Shown here in pieces: positions 1 to 8,099 of a stretch of DNA of 11,056 nucleotides. Source of the stretch: Ga0077554 sp046590885 (GTDB taxonomy: Bacteria; Pseudomonadota; Gammaproteobacteria; Ga0077554; Ga007554); contig JBKJTS010000279.1 in the NCBI GenBank assembly GCA_046590885.1, positions 1-11,056 on the forward strand, read 5' to 3'. Every line of letters begins with the position of its first letter. Within the stretch, counting starts at the first letter, position 1. Below the pieces are notes generated by a model, which did no database searches, was not told the DNA's origin, and worked only from the letters and a program-made list of their open reading frames with translations. A program made the translations under genes and the position numbers.

Positions 1-840
1 GGTTTGTTGTTATTTGGTACCCATGATGCCGAAGTGCTGGCGTTGCGCATGGATGATGGCGTAATGGTATGGCGAAGCACCGTGTCCAGTGAAGTGCTGG
101 CGCCGCCGCGTGCATCAGAGCATGGGATTGCAGTGCGGACTATCGACGATAAGCTAGTCATGCTTGACGCCGCAACGGGTAAGCGCATTTGGGTACATAC
201 GCAGAATGTACCCATATTAACTTTACGCGGCACCAGCTCACCTTTGCTGGCGGGTGAGAAGGTGGTGGTAGGTTTCGCTAATGGCATACTGGCCGCTTAT
301 AATGTGCGCGATGGTGGGTTGATTTGGGAATCGCGGGTGGGTGTGCCGCAAGGACGCTCTGAGCTTGAACAAATGATTGATGTGGATGCCGACCCGGTGC
401 TAGTTGACGGGGTAATATACGCGGTATCATTTCAGGGGCGTTTGGTTGCTGTGGATCAGGACTCTGGACGTGTATTGTGGTCACGCGAAATGTCGGCTTA
501 TGAGGATTTCGTAATTGATAAAGGCAGAATTTATATCACTGATCATGAGGGTCATGTGTGGGCACTGGAAAGCAGCACCGGCACGGCGTTATGGAAGCAG
601 GACAAGCTCCATGGACGAGGTGTCACTGCTCCCGCATTACAAGGCGATTTTCTGATAGTGGCAGACGGAGAAGGCTATGTGCATTGGCTGGCACGTGATG
701 ACGGTCGTTTTGTGGCGCGCTACCAAATGAGTGGGGAAACCGGGGCCACTCCCATCAGCATCATGCCAGTTGTCTCTAACGATATTGTATTTGTGCGTGG
801 TAATAAAGGTAATTTAGAAGCGTTACAGCTTCGCAAATAA
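1..840 (+). CDS. bamB: BamB, outer-membrane assembly lipoprotein (PQQ-repeat beta-propeller), 3' part
   Basis: The frame is open from the first base and ends at TAA 838-840, giving 279 residues. The family is usually about 380-400 residues, so roughly 110 N-terminal residues, including the lipoprotein signal, lie outside the window. The protein is a run of propeller blades with the repeated pattern G-x-V/L-x-A-L/V-D-x-x-T/S-G-x-x-x-W. Clear examples are the blades around 'LDAATGKRIW', 'AAYNVRDGGLIW', 'VDQDSGRVLW' and 'ALESSTGTALW', and the chain ends with 'GNLEALQLRK', typical of the last BamB blade. BamB is a periplasm-facing lipoprotein of the BAM complex that supports folding of beta-barrel outer-membrane proteins. 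In many gammaproteobacteria der (engA) follows bamB; here a pentapeptide-repeat gene does. Identification rests on blade motifs and length, and a different PQQ-propeller protein is unlikely. Confidence 0.9.
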   Translation, partial: GLLLFGTHDAEVLALRMDDGVMVWRSTVSSEVLAPPRASEHGIAVRTIDDKLVMLDAATGKRIWVHTQNVPILTLRGTSSPLLAGEKVVVGFANGILAAYNVRDGGLIWESRVGVPQGRSELEQMIDVDADPVLVDGVIYAVSFQGRLVAVDQDSGRVLWSREMSAYEDFVIDKGRIYITDHEGHVWALESSTGTALWKQDKLHGRGVTAPALQGDFLIVADGEGYVHWLARDDGRFVARYQMSGETGATPISIMPVVSNDIVFVRGNKGNLEALQLRK

Positions 841-885
841 CAGGAACGATAGCCAGTAACGTAATTTTGCATGACGAGGTGTGCA

Positions 886-1233
886 GTGACAATCAAACCT
901 AAAATAAAAGCGGATGATGTATTATACCGATTGTTACGCGACGGTCATGTGGTCGAGTTCAATGAAAAAAAAGCGCAGGGCGTGACAACAGATTTGACTC
1001 ACTGTGATTTCCGGGGTGTGGATCTGCGTGGGCTCGATGCAATGGGCCTCGATTTCAGTCACGCTTATTTTCGCCAAGCGGACTTACGCGGTATTGATTT
1101 TAGTACCAGCTGTCTTGTAGGGGCCAGCATTAACGCCGCTAAGATTTCCGGCGCGTATTTCCCTGTGGAGTTAACCGCAGAAGAGATTATGTTGTCACTG
1201 TTGCATGGGACGCGTTTGCGCCATTCGAAATAA
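886..1233 (+). CDS. Small pentapeptide-repeat protein
   Basis: I start this at GTG 886 because GAGGT at 875-879 lies six bases upstream. An in-frame ATG at 871 would place that Shine-Dalgarno-like sequence inside the gene and has no ribosome binding site of its own. The product is 115 residues. Residues 36-92 contain about ten tandem five-residue units of the A(D/N)LxX type, such as 'CDFRG', 'VDLRG', 'LDFSH', 'ADLRG' and 'IDFST', which should form a short right-handed quadrilateral beta-helix. A basic, helical-looking N-terminus ('KPKIKADDVLYRLLRDG') and a helical C-terminus flank it. There is no signal peptide or membrane segment, so it is probably cytoplasmic. It begins 45 bases after bamB and may be co-transcribed. 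Pentapeptide-repeat proteins have very varied roles; this one is too short to be a convincing Qnr-type gyrase protector, and I assign no function. Confidence 0.8.
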   Translation: MTIKPKIKADDVLYRLLRDGHVVEFNEKKAQGVTTDLTHCDFRGVDLRGLDAMGLDFSHAYFRQADLRGIDFSTSCLVGASINAAKISGAYFPVELTAEEIMLSLLHGTRLRHSK

Positions 1234-1326
1234 CGGATAAGATTGACAGTTCACTATCGTTTCTGCCACTTGCAGAACCTTTCCCCGGTGCCTTTCCCTA
1301 GGCTGCGACCGCTTCCGGCACCCTAC

Positions 1327-2337
1327 CTATAGTGGCATTTTCACATCCATGTGTGGTGCAATATTATTCTGCAAAAAGTGATGAAATTCTGACAGTTCAG
1401 GGTGGCGACTGCTGACGTCGACCACATAGCTCAGGGTACGCGGTATGTCTTTCAGATAACCCGGTTTTCCGTCACGAATATTCAGGCGGGCGAAGATGCC
1501 GATGGCTTTGAGATGACGCTGTGCCCCCATTAAATCAAACCAGCGCAGTAATTGTGCCAGGCTGACGTTGCTGAGAATGCCGCTCTGCGTTGCTTGCGTA
1601 TGATACTGTGCTACCCATCCTTCTACCTGTTCACGCGGCCAGGCGATATAGCAGTCACGTAGCAGTGACACCAGATCGTAGGTGACAGGGCCGATGACGG
1701 CGTCCTGAAAGTCGAGTACGCCGGGATTGTGATGCTCTGTGAGCATGAGATTGCGCGAGTGGTAATCGCGATGTACCCAGACTTGCGGTTGTTCGAGCGC
1801 AGCTTGAGCGAGGAAATGGAAGGTGTGATCGAGTGTGGCGGTGATGGCATCATCGGGTGTTATTTTCAGGTGTTGTGCCATGAACCAATCGCGAAACAGT
1901 GCCATTTCACGCATGAGAAGAGGTAAGTCATAAGGCGGCAACAAAATGGTGTTAGGCGTGTCTGGGCGTTGTAATCGCAACAGTGTGTCCAGTGCATCAC
2001 CATAAAGTTGATCGGGGTTGGCGTGGGGGGCACTCAGTTCTTCCAGGTATTGGCGGTTCCCCAAATCAGTGAGAAGCAAAAATCCCCGTTCCAGATTGGC
2101 ATGCAGTACGCGTGGAACATTTAGCCCGCGCTCGTGAAAGGCCTGAGCGACGTTGACGAAGGGGTGACAATTTTCTTTGTCGGGTGGGGCATCCATGACG
2201 ATGTGGCTTTCCCCCACATGGCGCACACGAAAATAACGCCGAAAACTGGCATCGCTGGACGCGGGTGCGATGTCAAAGGTCGGCATGCCTACTTCCTGGC
2301 GCAGCCAGTCAGTCAGTTCATCAAAGCGGTTCTGCAT
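1327..2337 (-). CDS. amgK: AmgK-type N-acetylmuramate/N-acetylglucosamine kinase (APH-fold phosphotransferase)
   Basis: This 336-residue protein has the aminoglycoside-phosphotransferase kinase fold. Visible motifs are the N-terminal 'SDASFRRYFRV' nucleotide-loop region (residues 28-38), the catalytic loop 'HRDYHSRN' (189-196, catalytic Asp191, metal-binding Asn196) and the DFG-equivalent 'DFQDA' (Asp209). The pattern of motifs, the length and a position divergent from lptD match AmgK, which phosphorylates the anomeric carbon of MurNAc or GlcNAc during peptidoglycan recycling. Its partner MurU usually lies just downstream, but there is no room for it here: the converging pentapeptide gene ends 93 bases away. 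I chose ATG 2337, preceded by AGGAA about 10 bases away. A GTG at 2358 would add seven residues but has no ribosome binding site. The kinase fold is sure; substrate assignment is by family resemblance and context. Confidence 0.85.
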   Translation of the reverse strand: MQNRFDELTDWLRQEVGMPTFDIAPASSDASFRRYFRVRHVGESHIVMDAPPDKENCHPFVNVAQAFHERGLNVPRVLHANLERGFLLLTDLGNRQYLEELSAPHANPDQLYGDALDTLLRLQRPDTPNTILLPPYDLPLLMREMALFRDWFMAQHLKITPDDAITATLDHTFHFLAQAALEQPQVWVHRDYHSRNLMLTEHHNPGVLDFQDAVIGPVTYDLVSLLRDCYIAWPREQVEGWVAQYHTQATQSGILSNVSLAQLLRWFDLMGAQRHLKAIGIFARLNIRDGKPGYLKDIPRTLSYVVDVSSRHPELSEFHHFLQNNIAPHMDVKMPL

Positions 2338-2365
2338 GGTATTAGTGTTCCTGGCCACAGGGGGT

Positions 2366-2371
2366 TATAAT
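2366..2371. promoter_or_regulatory. Possible shared -10 element between amgK and lptD
   Basis: On the plus strand TATAAT matches the sigma-70 -10 consensus perfectly and could start the lptD transcript near 2378. On the minus strand the same bases, shifted by two, read TATAAC (2369-2364). That would start the amgK transcript near 2357, giving a leader of about 20 bases to ATG 2337. Neither direction has a good -35 box at 16-18 bases. The rest of the 123-base gap is unremarkable apart from a short inverted repeat (AGGGT 2394-2398 with ACCCT 2408-2412) in the lptD leader. This is a pattern match only. Confidence 0.3.
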
Positions 2372-2460
2372 CCTCATATGTTAAGCGATATACAGGGTAG
2401 TTTACCAACCCTAGTTCACCATACCTGTTTACTCTGCCCATTTATTTTAATAGCGTAACC

Positions 2461-4710
2461 GTGAATTATTCTTTATCGACACTATTGGGTCGCTGCTGTA
2501 TCTTTTTTTGGTTATGGGTTTCCATGGCCGCAGCGTCTGCCGCCACTCCCCCGTCCACTGAAGCGCCATGGTCGCTGTGCCATACCCATGCTGTGGCCAA
2601 GCCCCGAATGGTGAATGCTGGTGTACCTGAAGAGTCCCCCACCGTAGTAGATGCCGATAACGCAGTGATGCGTGATAACAATATATCGGTATTCAGTGGC
2701 AATGTTTTACTGCGTCGTGCGGTAGAAAATCTGGCGGCGGATACGGTTATTTATGATGATGCCAACGATACCGCAGAGGCCAGGGGCAATGTTCACTATC
2801 AAAGTGATGCGCTGGCTGTAACTGGCGATGCGGGTTTTGTGGAGCTGGAAACCGAAAAAGGTCACTTTGATAATGCCCGGTTTCGTTTTGAAGAACAGCA
2901 TGCACGCGGCAGTGCGCGAATTGTTATCAAGGACAATGCGAATGTAACGCGCCTGAAAGACGCCACCTATACCACCTGTGATCCGGACCGTGAAGCTTGG
3001 CTGCTAAAAGCATCGCGCGTGCGGATTGATCAGGGTCGCGGTATGGGTGAGGCTTACAATGCTACGGTGCGTTTTATGGGCGTGCCGTTTCTATACATTC
3101 CATATATTTCCTTTCCGATTACCAATGCGCGCAAAACCGGGTTTTTGATTCCGCAGATTGGCAGTTCACTATCAAGTATTGATATTCGCATTCCTTATTA
3201 TGTGAACCTTGCGCCACACCGTGATGCCACTTTTACGCCTCGCCTTTTGACTGAGCGGGGTATGTTGGTAGATACCGAGTTTCGCTATATCAATCGTGCC
3301 AGTGGTGGGCAGATGAATATAGGATATTTGTCTGGCGACAAAGTGTATGGCAAAGATCGCCTGTCTGCTGCCTACCGGCACGTGGCTAATTTGGGGCTTT
3401 ATTGGAACAGCGATTTGCAGTTTAATTATGTATCCGATAAAGACTACCTGAGTGATTTTGGCAGTGGCCTGAGTGTCGCCAGTGTTACCCATATGGAGCG
3501 GCGTCTGGATGTTACCTATCAACATGAGAATATTTATTTTCTGACGCGAGTGCAGGGGTTGCAGCCGGTGGACAATGCCGTGCCCTCAGCAGCACGTCCT
3601 TATCGCCGTGTGCCGCAGATGGTGTTTACTTTCGATCAGCCCCAGATTGATACTGGTGTGGCGTATCGCCTGCAAAGTGAATGGGTACGCTTCGATCAGG
3701 AAGATCGCCTTACCGGTTCACGCTTGGACCTACAGCCCGAGGTGAGCTGGCCGTTACAGCGTGAGGCGGGATTTGTGATACCTCGGTTGAGTCTGCGCTA
3801 TACACGTTATGACCTGGATCCGTTGCCAGGTAGCCCTGCCGCTGCGTTGACACGCACCGTGCCCATCGTGACACTGGATAATGGGATTTATCTGGAGCGT
3901 GATATGGGGTGGGGTCGGAGTTCACAAGCACCCGCGTTACTGCATACCCTGGAGCCACGCCTGTTTTATCTGTATGCGCCGTACCGTGATCAATCAGCGT
4001 TACCGGTGTTTGATAGCGGGGGCATGGATTTTAATTTTGCACAATTATTTCGCGACAACCGCTTTAGCGGTGTAGATCGTGTGGGTGATGCGAATCAGAT
4101 CAGTGCCGCGCTCACCACGCGCGTGCTGGGGCGTGACAGCGGCGTGGAGTATATACGGCTCAGTCTTGGACAAATTTATTATTTGCAGGATCGCCGCGTG
4201 ATGTTTCCGGGCGGCGCCGTAGAAACACGCCATAATTCAGATGTGGTGGCTGAGGCTGCAGCAGCGTTAGCGCCCACCTGGACAACCACGGCGGATGTAT
4301 ACTGGAATCCTGATCTGCAACAGATTGAACGCGGCTCGGTGCAGATTAAATATAATCCGCACCCAAACAACATTCTTAATATGGCTTACCGTTATCGTCG
4401 CAATTTTCCGCTTGTGCAAACCGATCAGATTGATATATCGACCTTTTTCCCATTGCATCGCCAGTGGAACTTCATTGGTCGCTGGTATTATTCCCTCCCG
4501 GATAACCGGATTTTAGAATCGCTGGCGGGATTAGAATACAATAGTTGCTGCTGGGCGTTTACAATAGTCAACCGCCGTAACCTTACTTCAACCGGGGATA
4601 TGAGCAGCTCGCTGCTTATGCAATTGGAACTCAAAGGCCTGATGAGTGTCGGACCGTCAGTTCGAACGGTGCTGGAACGGGGTATTTTAGGCTATCAGAA
4701 TGAGCGTTAA
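2461..4710 (+). CDS. lptD: LptD, LPS-assembly outer-membrane protein
   Basis: LptD forms the outer-membrane barrel that, plugged by LptE, inserts lipopolysaccharide into the outer leaflet. The 749-residue product (E. coli: 784) begins with a signal peptide (hydrophobic residues 10-24, likely cleavage after Ala-Ser-Ala 27). An OstA/LptA-like beta-jellyroll follows at about 62-180 ('ADNAVMRDNNISVFSGNVLL', 'TAEARGNVHYQSDALAVTGD'), then a long aromatic-rich beta-barrel domain (about 210-710). The four cysteines that form the inter-domain disulfides are all there: Cys40, Cys173, and the adjacent pair Cys696-Cys697 in 'NSCCWAF'. So oxidative maturation by the periplasmic Dsb system, as in E. coli, is expected. 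The start is GTG 2461 without an obvious Shine-Dalgarno sequence; it is the codon that gives a complete signal peptide. surA follows after 95 bases on the same strand, the usual arrangement. Confidence 0.96.
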   Translation: MNYSLSTLLGRCCIFFWLWVSMAAASAATPPSTEAPWSLCHTHAVAKPRMVNAGVPEESPTVVDADNAVMRDNNISVFSGNVLLRRAVENLAADTVIYDDANDTAEARGNVHYQSDALAVTGDAGFVELETEKGHFDNARFRFEEQHARGSARIVIKDNANVTRLKDATYTTCDPDREAWLLKASRVRIDQGRGMGEAYNATVRFMGVPFLYIPYISFPITNARKTGFLIPQIGSSLSSIDIRIPYYVNLAPHRDATFTPRLLTERGMLVDTEFRYINRASGGQMNIGYLSGDKVYGKDRLSAAYRHVANLGLYWNSDLQFNYVSDKDYLSDFGSGLSVASVTHMERRLDVTYQHENIYFLTRVQGLQPVDNAVPSAARPYRRVPQMVFTFDQPQIDTGVAYRLQSEWVRFDQEDRLTGSRLDLQPEVSWPLQREAGFVIPRLSLRYTRYDLDPLPGSPAAALTRTVPIVTLDNGIYLERDMGWGRSSQAPALLHTLEPRLFYLYAPYRDQSALPVFDSGGMDFNFAQLFRDNRFSGVDRVGDANQISAALTTRVLGRDSGVEYIRLSLGQIYYLQDRRVMFPGGAVETRHNSDVVAEAAAALAPTWTTTADVYWNPDLQQIERGSVQIKYNPHPNNILNMAYRYRRNFPLVQTDQIDISTFFPLHRQWNFIGRWYYSLPDNRILESLAGLEYNSCCWAFTIVNRRNLTSTGDMSSSLLMQLELKGLMSVGPSVRTVLERGILGYQNER

Positions 4711-4805
4711 TGAGTGTGCATCACGCCCTTGTCCCCCCTCTCGTTTCGCATGGCTGGAAGAGGGTTTGTTGTATGCGTAACCATCCGTTAGAGGATTAAA
4801 AGTAA

Positions 4806-6137
4806 ATGATTCAGAAATTGTTTTTTGGCTTGGCGTTGATGTTAACACAGGTAGCGATAGCTGACGCTGTGCCATCTTCTTCGGGGGTGGAAATAGACAG
4901 TATAGTAGCCATCGTCAATGATGCGGTGATTACGCGCAGTGAACTGGATGACCAGACGCGCACTGTGAAGCAGCAATTGCGCCAGCAAAATACCCCAGTT
5001 CCGCCGGGGGCTGTATTACAAAAGCAGGTTCTGGAACGATTAATTACCAGTCGCTTGCAATTACAGTTGGCCGCCAATACTGGCATACGCGTGGATGATG
5101 ACACGCTGAATCGGGCTATTAACAGAATTGCTGTGCAAAATAAACTGTCATTGACTGAGTTTCGTGCCGTACTTGAAAAAGATGGCTTCAGCTTTGATAA
5201 ATTTCGCGAAGATATCCGTGATGAAATTATTATCACCCGGCTGCGGCAACGTCAGGTAGACAGCCGTATTACGGTGACTGATCAGGAAGTTGCGCAATTT
5301 CTTGTTGCCCAGGCACGTCAAGGAAAATCTGATGATGAGTACCGTATAGGCCATATTTTAATTGCTCTACCGGAAGCCCCATCACCTGAACAGATTCAGG
5401 CCGCGCGGCAAAAAGCTGAAAAAATCCTTGAAAAATTGCAAGCCAAAGTAGGGGGAAGCGCAGAAGGCGGTGCTGATTTCAAAGAAACAGCGATCGCCGT
5501 GTCGGATGGTCAGCAGGCGCTCGAAGGCGGCGATTTGGGATGGCGCAGCGCGGGTCAATTACCTTCACTATTTGCCTCTCAAACGCTGGCCATGAAGGTG
5601 GGAGAGTTAAGCAACATTATTCGTAGCTCGGGCGGTTTTCATATTATTAAGCTGCTCGATTACCGGGGCGGCAAACGCCATATGGTGACACAAACCCTGG
5701 CCCGGCATATTTTAATTCGTACCACTGAACTGATTACTGATGACGATGCCAGTATTCGTTTGGAGCAGTTGGCGCAACGTATCAAAAAAGGCGAGGATTT
5801 TGCAGAGTTAGCCCGCGCCAATTCCGATGACACACTCAGTGCCGCCAAAGGGGGTAGCCTGGATTGGGTCAGCCCAGGTGATATGGTGCCTGCCTTTGAA
5901 CAGGTCATGAATGAATTACAGCCTGCACAGATCAGCGCCCCGTTCAAGAGCGAATTTGGCTGGCATATTGTGCAGGTACAAGAACGCCGTGAACATGACG
6001 ATACTGAAGAATATACGCGTAGCCAAGCCCAGGAAGCACTACGCAGCCGCAAGATTGAAGAAGAATATCAAAACTGGCTGCGACGCCTGCGAGATGAGGC
6101 ATATGTGGAATATCGCATTGATGGTGCAGCTTCGTAA
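4806..6137 (+). CDS. surA: SurA, periplasmic chaperone / peptidyl-prolyl isomerase
   Basis: SurA escorts unfolded outer-membrane proteins, LptD among them, across the periplasm to the BAM complex. The 443-residue product has a signal peptide (residues 1-21, cleavage after Ala-Asp-Ala) and a SurA N-terminal chaperone domain (about 28-175, 'DSIVAIVNDAVITRSELDD'). Two parvulin domains follow, at about 179-285 ('YRIGHILIALPE' to 'GGFHIIKLLDY') and 297-395 ('LARHILIRT', 'GGSLDWVSPGDMVPAFE', 'SEFGWHIVQVQERR'). A C-terminal helix (403-435) packs on the N-domain in known structures. This is the complete family architecture at normal length. The start ATG 4806 is preceded by GAGG at 4791-4794, a rather long 11-base spacing. 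It probably shares a transcript with lptD. Confidence 0.96.
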   Translation: MIQKLFFGLALMLTQVAIADAVPSSSGVEIDSIVAIVNDAVITRSELDDQTRTVKQQLRQQNTPVPPGAVLQKQVLERLITSRLQLQLAANTGIRVDDDTLNRAINRIAVQNKLSLTEFRAVLEKDGFSFDKFREDIRDEIIITRLRQRQVDSRITVTDQEVAQFLVAQARQGKSDDEYRIGHILIALPEAPSPEQIQAARQKAEKILEKLQAKVGGSAEGGADFKETAIAVSDGQQALEGGDLGWRSAGQLPSLFASQTLAMKVGELSNIIRSSGGFHIIKLLDYRGGKRHMVTQTLARHILIRTTELITDDDASIRLEQLAQRIKKGEDFAELARANSDDTLSAAKGGSLDWVSPGDMVPAFEQVMNELQPAQISAPFKSEFGWHIVQVQERREHDDTEEYTRSQAQEALRSRKIEEEYQNWLRRLRDEAYVEYRIDGAAS

Positions 6138-6284
6138 TTTCATTACATAGTCAACTAAGAATCAGTCACGTCCCTAGCTGCGCTTACGAGTGAGATTGGG
6201 GAGAGAATGTAATGAACCTTTGCGCCGGACCTGTCGGGCTAAAACCTAATCTGCGATAACAGCATTTCATGTGGATTGATTAGT

Positions 6285-7310
6285 ATGATCCCCCGTATTG
6301 TTCTAACACCCGGTGAGCCCGCTGGTATTGGGCCCGACCTGTGCATACACATCGCCCAGCAGACATGGGATGCCGACCTCGTGGTAGTGGCCGACCCGGA
6401 TTTGCTGATGCAACGTGCCCGGCAGTTGGGTGTGCCACTGCAATTGAAGTTGGTGGATGCCACTCCACGATCCCGCGCAGGGATTGGGAGCGTACACCGT
6501 GCGGGTACGCTTAAGGTATTGCCCGTGCCACTGACCGAGCCAGTGCAATCTGGTCGGTTAAATCGTGCCAATGCCGCTTACGTGCTGGAGACGTTGCGCG
6601 TTGCCACTGCCGCGTGTGTGAGTGGTCAGTACGATGCGCTGGTTACCGGCCCGGTGCAAAAAAGTATTATCAATGACGCCGGCATCGCGTTCACCGGCCA
6701 TACTGAATTCCTGGCAGAGTTTACCCAGGCACCGCAGGTGGTTATGATGCTGGCTGTCCCAGGATTGCGAGTGGCACTGGCAACTACCCATCTGCCGTTA
6801 CGGGAAGTCAGCGATGCCATCACCGCGCAGGGTCTGGAAGCGGTGTTGCGCGTGTTATACCATGATCTGTGTACGCGCTTCGGTGTGATTGATCCGCATA
6901 TTTTAATATGTGGCCTCAATCCCCATGCAGGTGAGAGTGGCCATTTTGGTACCGAAGATGCAGAGGTTATAGTACCGGTCCTGGAAAAACTGCGTGCATC
7001 TGACAGTGGCCTGAATAACGGCTTGGGTATGCGCCTCACTGGCCCATTACCGGCGGATACCTTATTTATCCCCAAATATTTGAAAACGGCTGACGCAGTA
7101 CTGGCTATGTATCACGATCAAGGTCTGCCGGTACTTAAATATGCCGGGTTTGGCCATGCTGTCAACATTACCCTGGGTTTGCCTATTATCCGCACCTCGG
7201 TGGATCATGGCACGGCGCTGGATCTGGCGGGAACAGGCGGCGCTGATGCTGGCAGCCTGGAAGCCGCTATCCAGACGGCACTGAACATGGTGAGTCACAA
7301 TATCAAATAG
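6285..7310 (+). CDS. pdxA: PdxA, 4-hydroxythreonine-4-phosphate dehydrogenase
   Basis: PdxA oxidises 4-phosphohydroxy-L-threonine with NAD(P)+ in the DXP-dependent pathway to pyridoxal phosphate, in the cytoplasm. The 341-residue product opens with 'IVLTPGEPAGIGPDL', diagnostic of the family. Substrate-binding 'TGHTEF' (His139) and the three metal-binding histidines, His169 in 'TTHLP', His214 in 'NPHAGE' and His277 in 'MYHDQG', are all present, as is 'SVDHGTALDLAG' near the C-terminus. Compared with the E. coli enzyme from memory, about eight extra residues sit between the second and third metal histidines (around 238-247, 'RASDSGLNNGLG'). I start at ATG 6285; a TTG at 6276 would add three residues. 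surA-pdxA adjacency is common, but rsmA and apaG do not follow here. Confidence 0.95.
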   Translation: MIPRIVLTPGEPAGIGPDLCIHIAQQTWDADLVVVADPDLLMQRARQLGVPLQLKLVDATPRSRAGIGSVHRAGTLKVLPVPLTEPVQSGRLNRANAAYVLETLRVATAACVSGQYDALVTGPVQKSIINDAGIAFTGHTEFLAEFTQAPQVVMMLAVPGLRVALATTHLPLREVSDAITAQGLEAVLRVLYHDLCTRFGVIDPHILICGLNPHAGESGHFGTEDAEVIVPVLEKLRASDSGLNNGLGMRLTGPLPADTLFIPKYLKTADAVLAMYHDQGLPVLKYAGFGHAVNITLGLPIIRTSVDHGTALDLAGTGGADAGSLEAAIQTALNMVSHNIK

Positions 7311-7329
7311 GGTAGAATAGAGAATTATT

Positions 7330-7364
7330 CCCCCCTTTGCGTGGGGGTGTCTGAGCCCACAAAG
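7330..7364 (+). other. Two overlapping, mutually exclusive hairpins between pdxA and yqhA
   Basis: One hairpin pairs the C-run 7330-7335 with GGGGG 7343-7347 around a seven-base loop. The other pairs CTTTG 7335-7339 and TGGG 7342-7345 with CCCACAAAG 7356-7364, leaving a two-base bulge (CG). They share the G-run, so only one can form at a time. Neither is followed by a T-tract, so I do not call an intrinsic terminator. It could be the 3' end structure of the pdxA message or chance. Confidence 0.3.
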
Positions 7365-7372
7365 AGATTCAC

Positions 7373-7378
7373 TACAAT
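7373..7378 (+). promoter_or_regulatory. Candidate -10 box very close to the yqhA start
   Basis: TACAAT matches the sigma-70 -10 consensus at five of six positions. A transcript from it would begin at about 7385, the A of the first ATG, which would make a leaderless message from that start. No convincing -35 is seen at the right distance, and no Shine-Dalgarno sequence precedes either candidate start codon. Confidence 0.3.
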
Positions 7379-7384
7379 ACTTAT

Positions 7385-7909
7385 ATGGAAAATAAAACCC
7401 CTACCCGATCAATGAGCCTGTTACGCAGCTTCATTTTCTCAAGCCGCTGGCTTCAAGCCCCTTTATATGTGGGGTTGATCATAGCGCAAGCTGTGTATGT
7501 TTATCACTTCATGATAGAACTTGCCCACCTTGTGACCAAAACGGCCACTATTGGTGAGGCTGAAATCATGCTCATTGTATTGGGTCTGATTGATGTGGTG
7601 ATGATCGCCAACCTATTGATTATGGTAATTATTGGCGGTTATGAAACGTTTGTTTCGCGGCTATACAAAGAAGAGCACCCCGATCACCCCGAATGGCTGG
7701 GTCACGTCAACGCCAGCACTATGAAGATCAAACTCTCCATGGCCTTGATTGGCATTTCATCCATCCACTTGCTCAAAAGTTTCATTAATGCGCCCCATCT
7801 TGATGAAAAAACCATGCAATGGCAGGTGATTATCCATCTAACCTTCGTGGTATCCGCTGTTGCCATGGCTTATACCGATAAATTAATGCAGAAACCTGCC
7901 GCGCACTGA
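7385..7909 (+). CDS. yqhA: UPF0114 / YqhA-family inner-membrane protein
   Basis: This 174-residue protein matches the UPF0114 (TIGR00645) family, whose E. coli member YqhA is 164 residues. Shared signatures are 'SRWLQAPLYVGL' near the N-terminus, 'LGLIDVVMIANLLIMVIIGGYE' (67-87), 'ISSIHLLKSF' (124-133) and 'WQVIIHLTFVVSA' (146-158). Four membrane segments are predictable by eye: about 25-47, 60-84, 115-135 and 146-164, with a charged loop at 91-112 between the second and third. The biochemical function of the family is unknown to me. The start could be ATG 7385, used here, or ATG 7412 (residue 10), which would match the YqhA N-terminus better in length; neither has a ribosome binding site. 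It stands 74 bases after pdxA. Confidence 0.9.
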   Translation: MENKTPTRSMSLLRSFIFSSRWLQAPLYVGLIIAQAVYVYHFMIELAHLVTKTATIGEAEIMLIVLGLIDVVMIANLLIMVIIGGYETFVSRLYKEEHPDHPEWLGHVNASTMKIKLSMALIGISSIHLLKSFINAPHLDEKTMQWQVIIHLTFVVSAVAMAYTDKLMQKPAAH

Positions 7910-7970
7910 CCTAAGCCCTGCAGGCGGCTGATGCCGTCGATGGCAGAATCCTGTTCACGCCGCTCCCTCT

Positions 7971-7992
7971 ACCCCTGCTGTCATACAGGGGT
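7971..7992 (+). terminator. Terminator-like hairpin after yqhA
   Basis: ACCCCTG (7971-7977) and CAGGGGT (7986-7992) form a perfect seven-base stem around an eight-base loop, 61 bases after the yqhA stop. The following bases are TGGGTGG rather than a T-run, so an intrinsic terminator is plausible only as a weak or factor-assisted one. The remaining intergenic sequence up to 8040 shows nothing else I can name. Confidence 0.35.
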
Positions 7993-8045
7993 TGGGTGGT
8001 GGGCATATCCCCAAACTATGCACCCTCTTAAAGCCCCTCAAATTT

Positions 8046-8073
8046 TTGCCGCTATACCTGACAAGGGTATAAA
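8046..8073 (+). promoter_or_regulatory. Putative promoter of the pilG-like gene
   Basis: TTGCCG (8046-8051) and TATAAA (8068-8073) are separated by 16 bases and match the sigma-70 boxes at four and five of six positions. They lie in an A/T-rich stretch that continues with A- and T-runs to 8088. An inverted repeat, TATACC 8053-8058 with GGTATA 8066-8071, overlaps the spacer and -10 and could be an operator or chance. Transcription would start near 8080, about 20 bases before the gene. Confidence 0.35.
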
Positions 8074-8099
8074 AAAATAAATTTTTTTATGGAAAAGTA

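Noticed and set aside
1287..1322. Inverted repeat GGTGCC / GGCACC between the converging pentapeptide and amgK genes, as a bidirectional terminator.
   Set aside because: The loop is 24 bases, the stem only six, and there is no T-run on either strand.
4736..4764. CCCTCT / AGAGGG stem followed by TTTGTTG between lptD and surA, as a terminator.
   Set aside because: The stem is only six bases with a 17-base loop and an imperfect T-tract; the two genes are normally co-transcribed.
4811..5236. 141-residue minus-strand frame within surA, and a 149-residue one within pdxA (6626-7075).
   Set aside because: Both are antisense to well-conserved genes, have Ser/Arg-rich composition typical of shadow frames, and lack ribosome binding sites.
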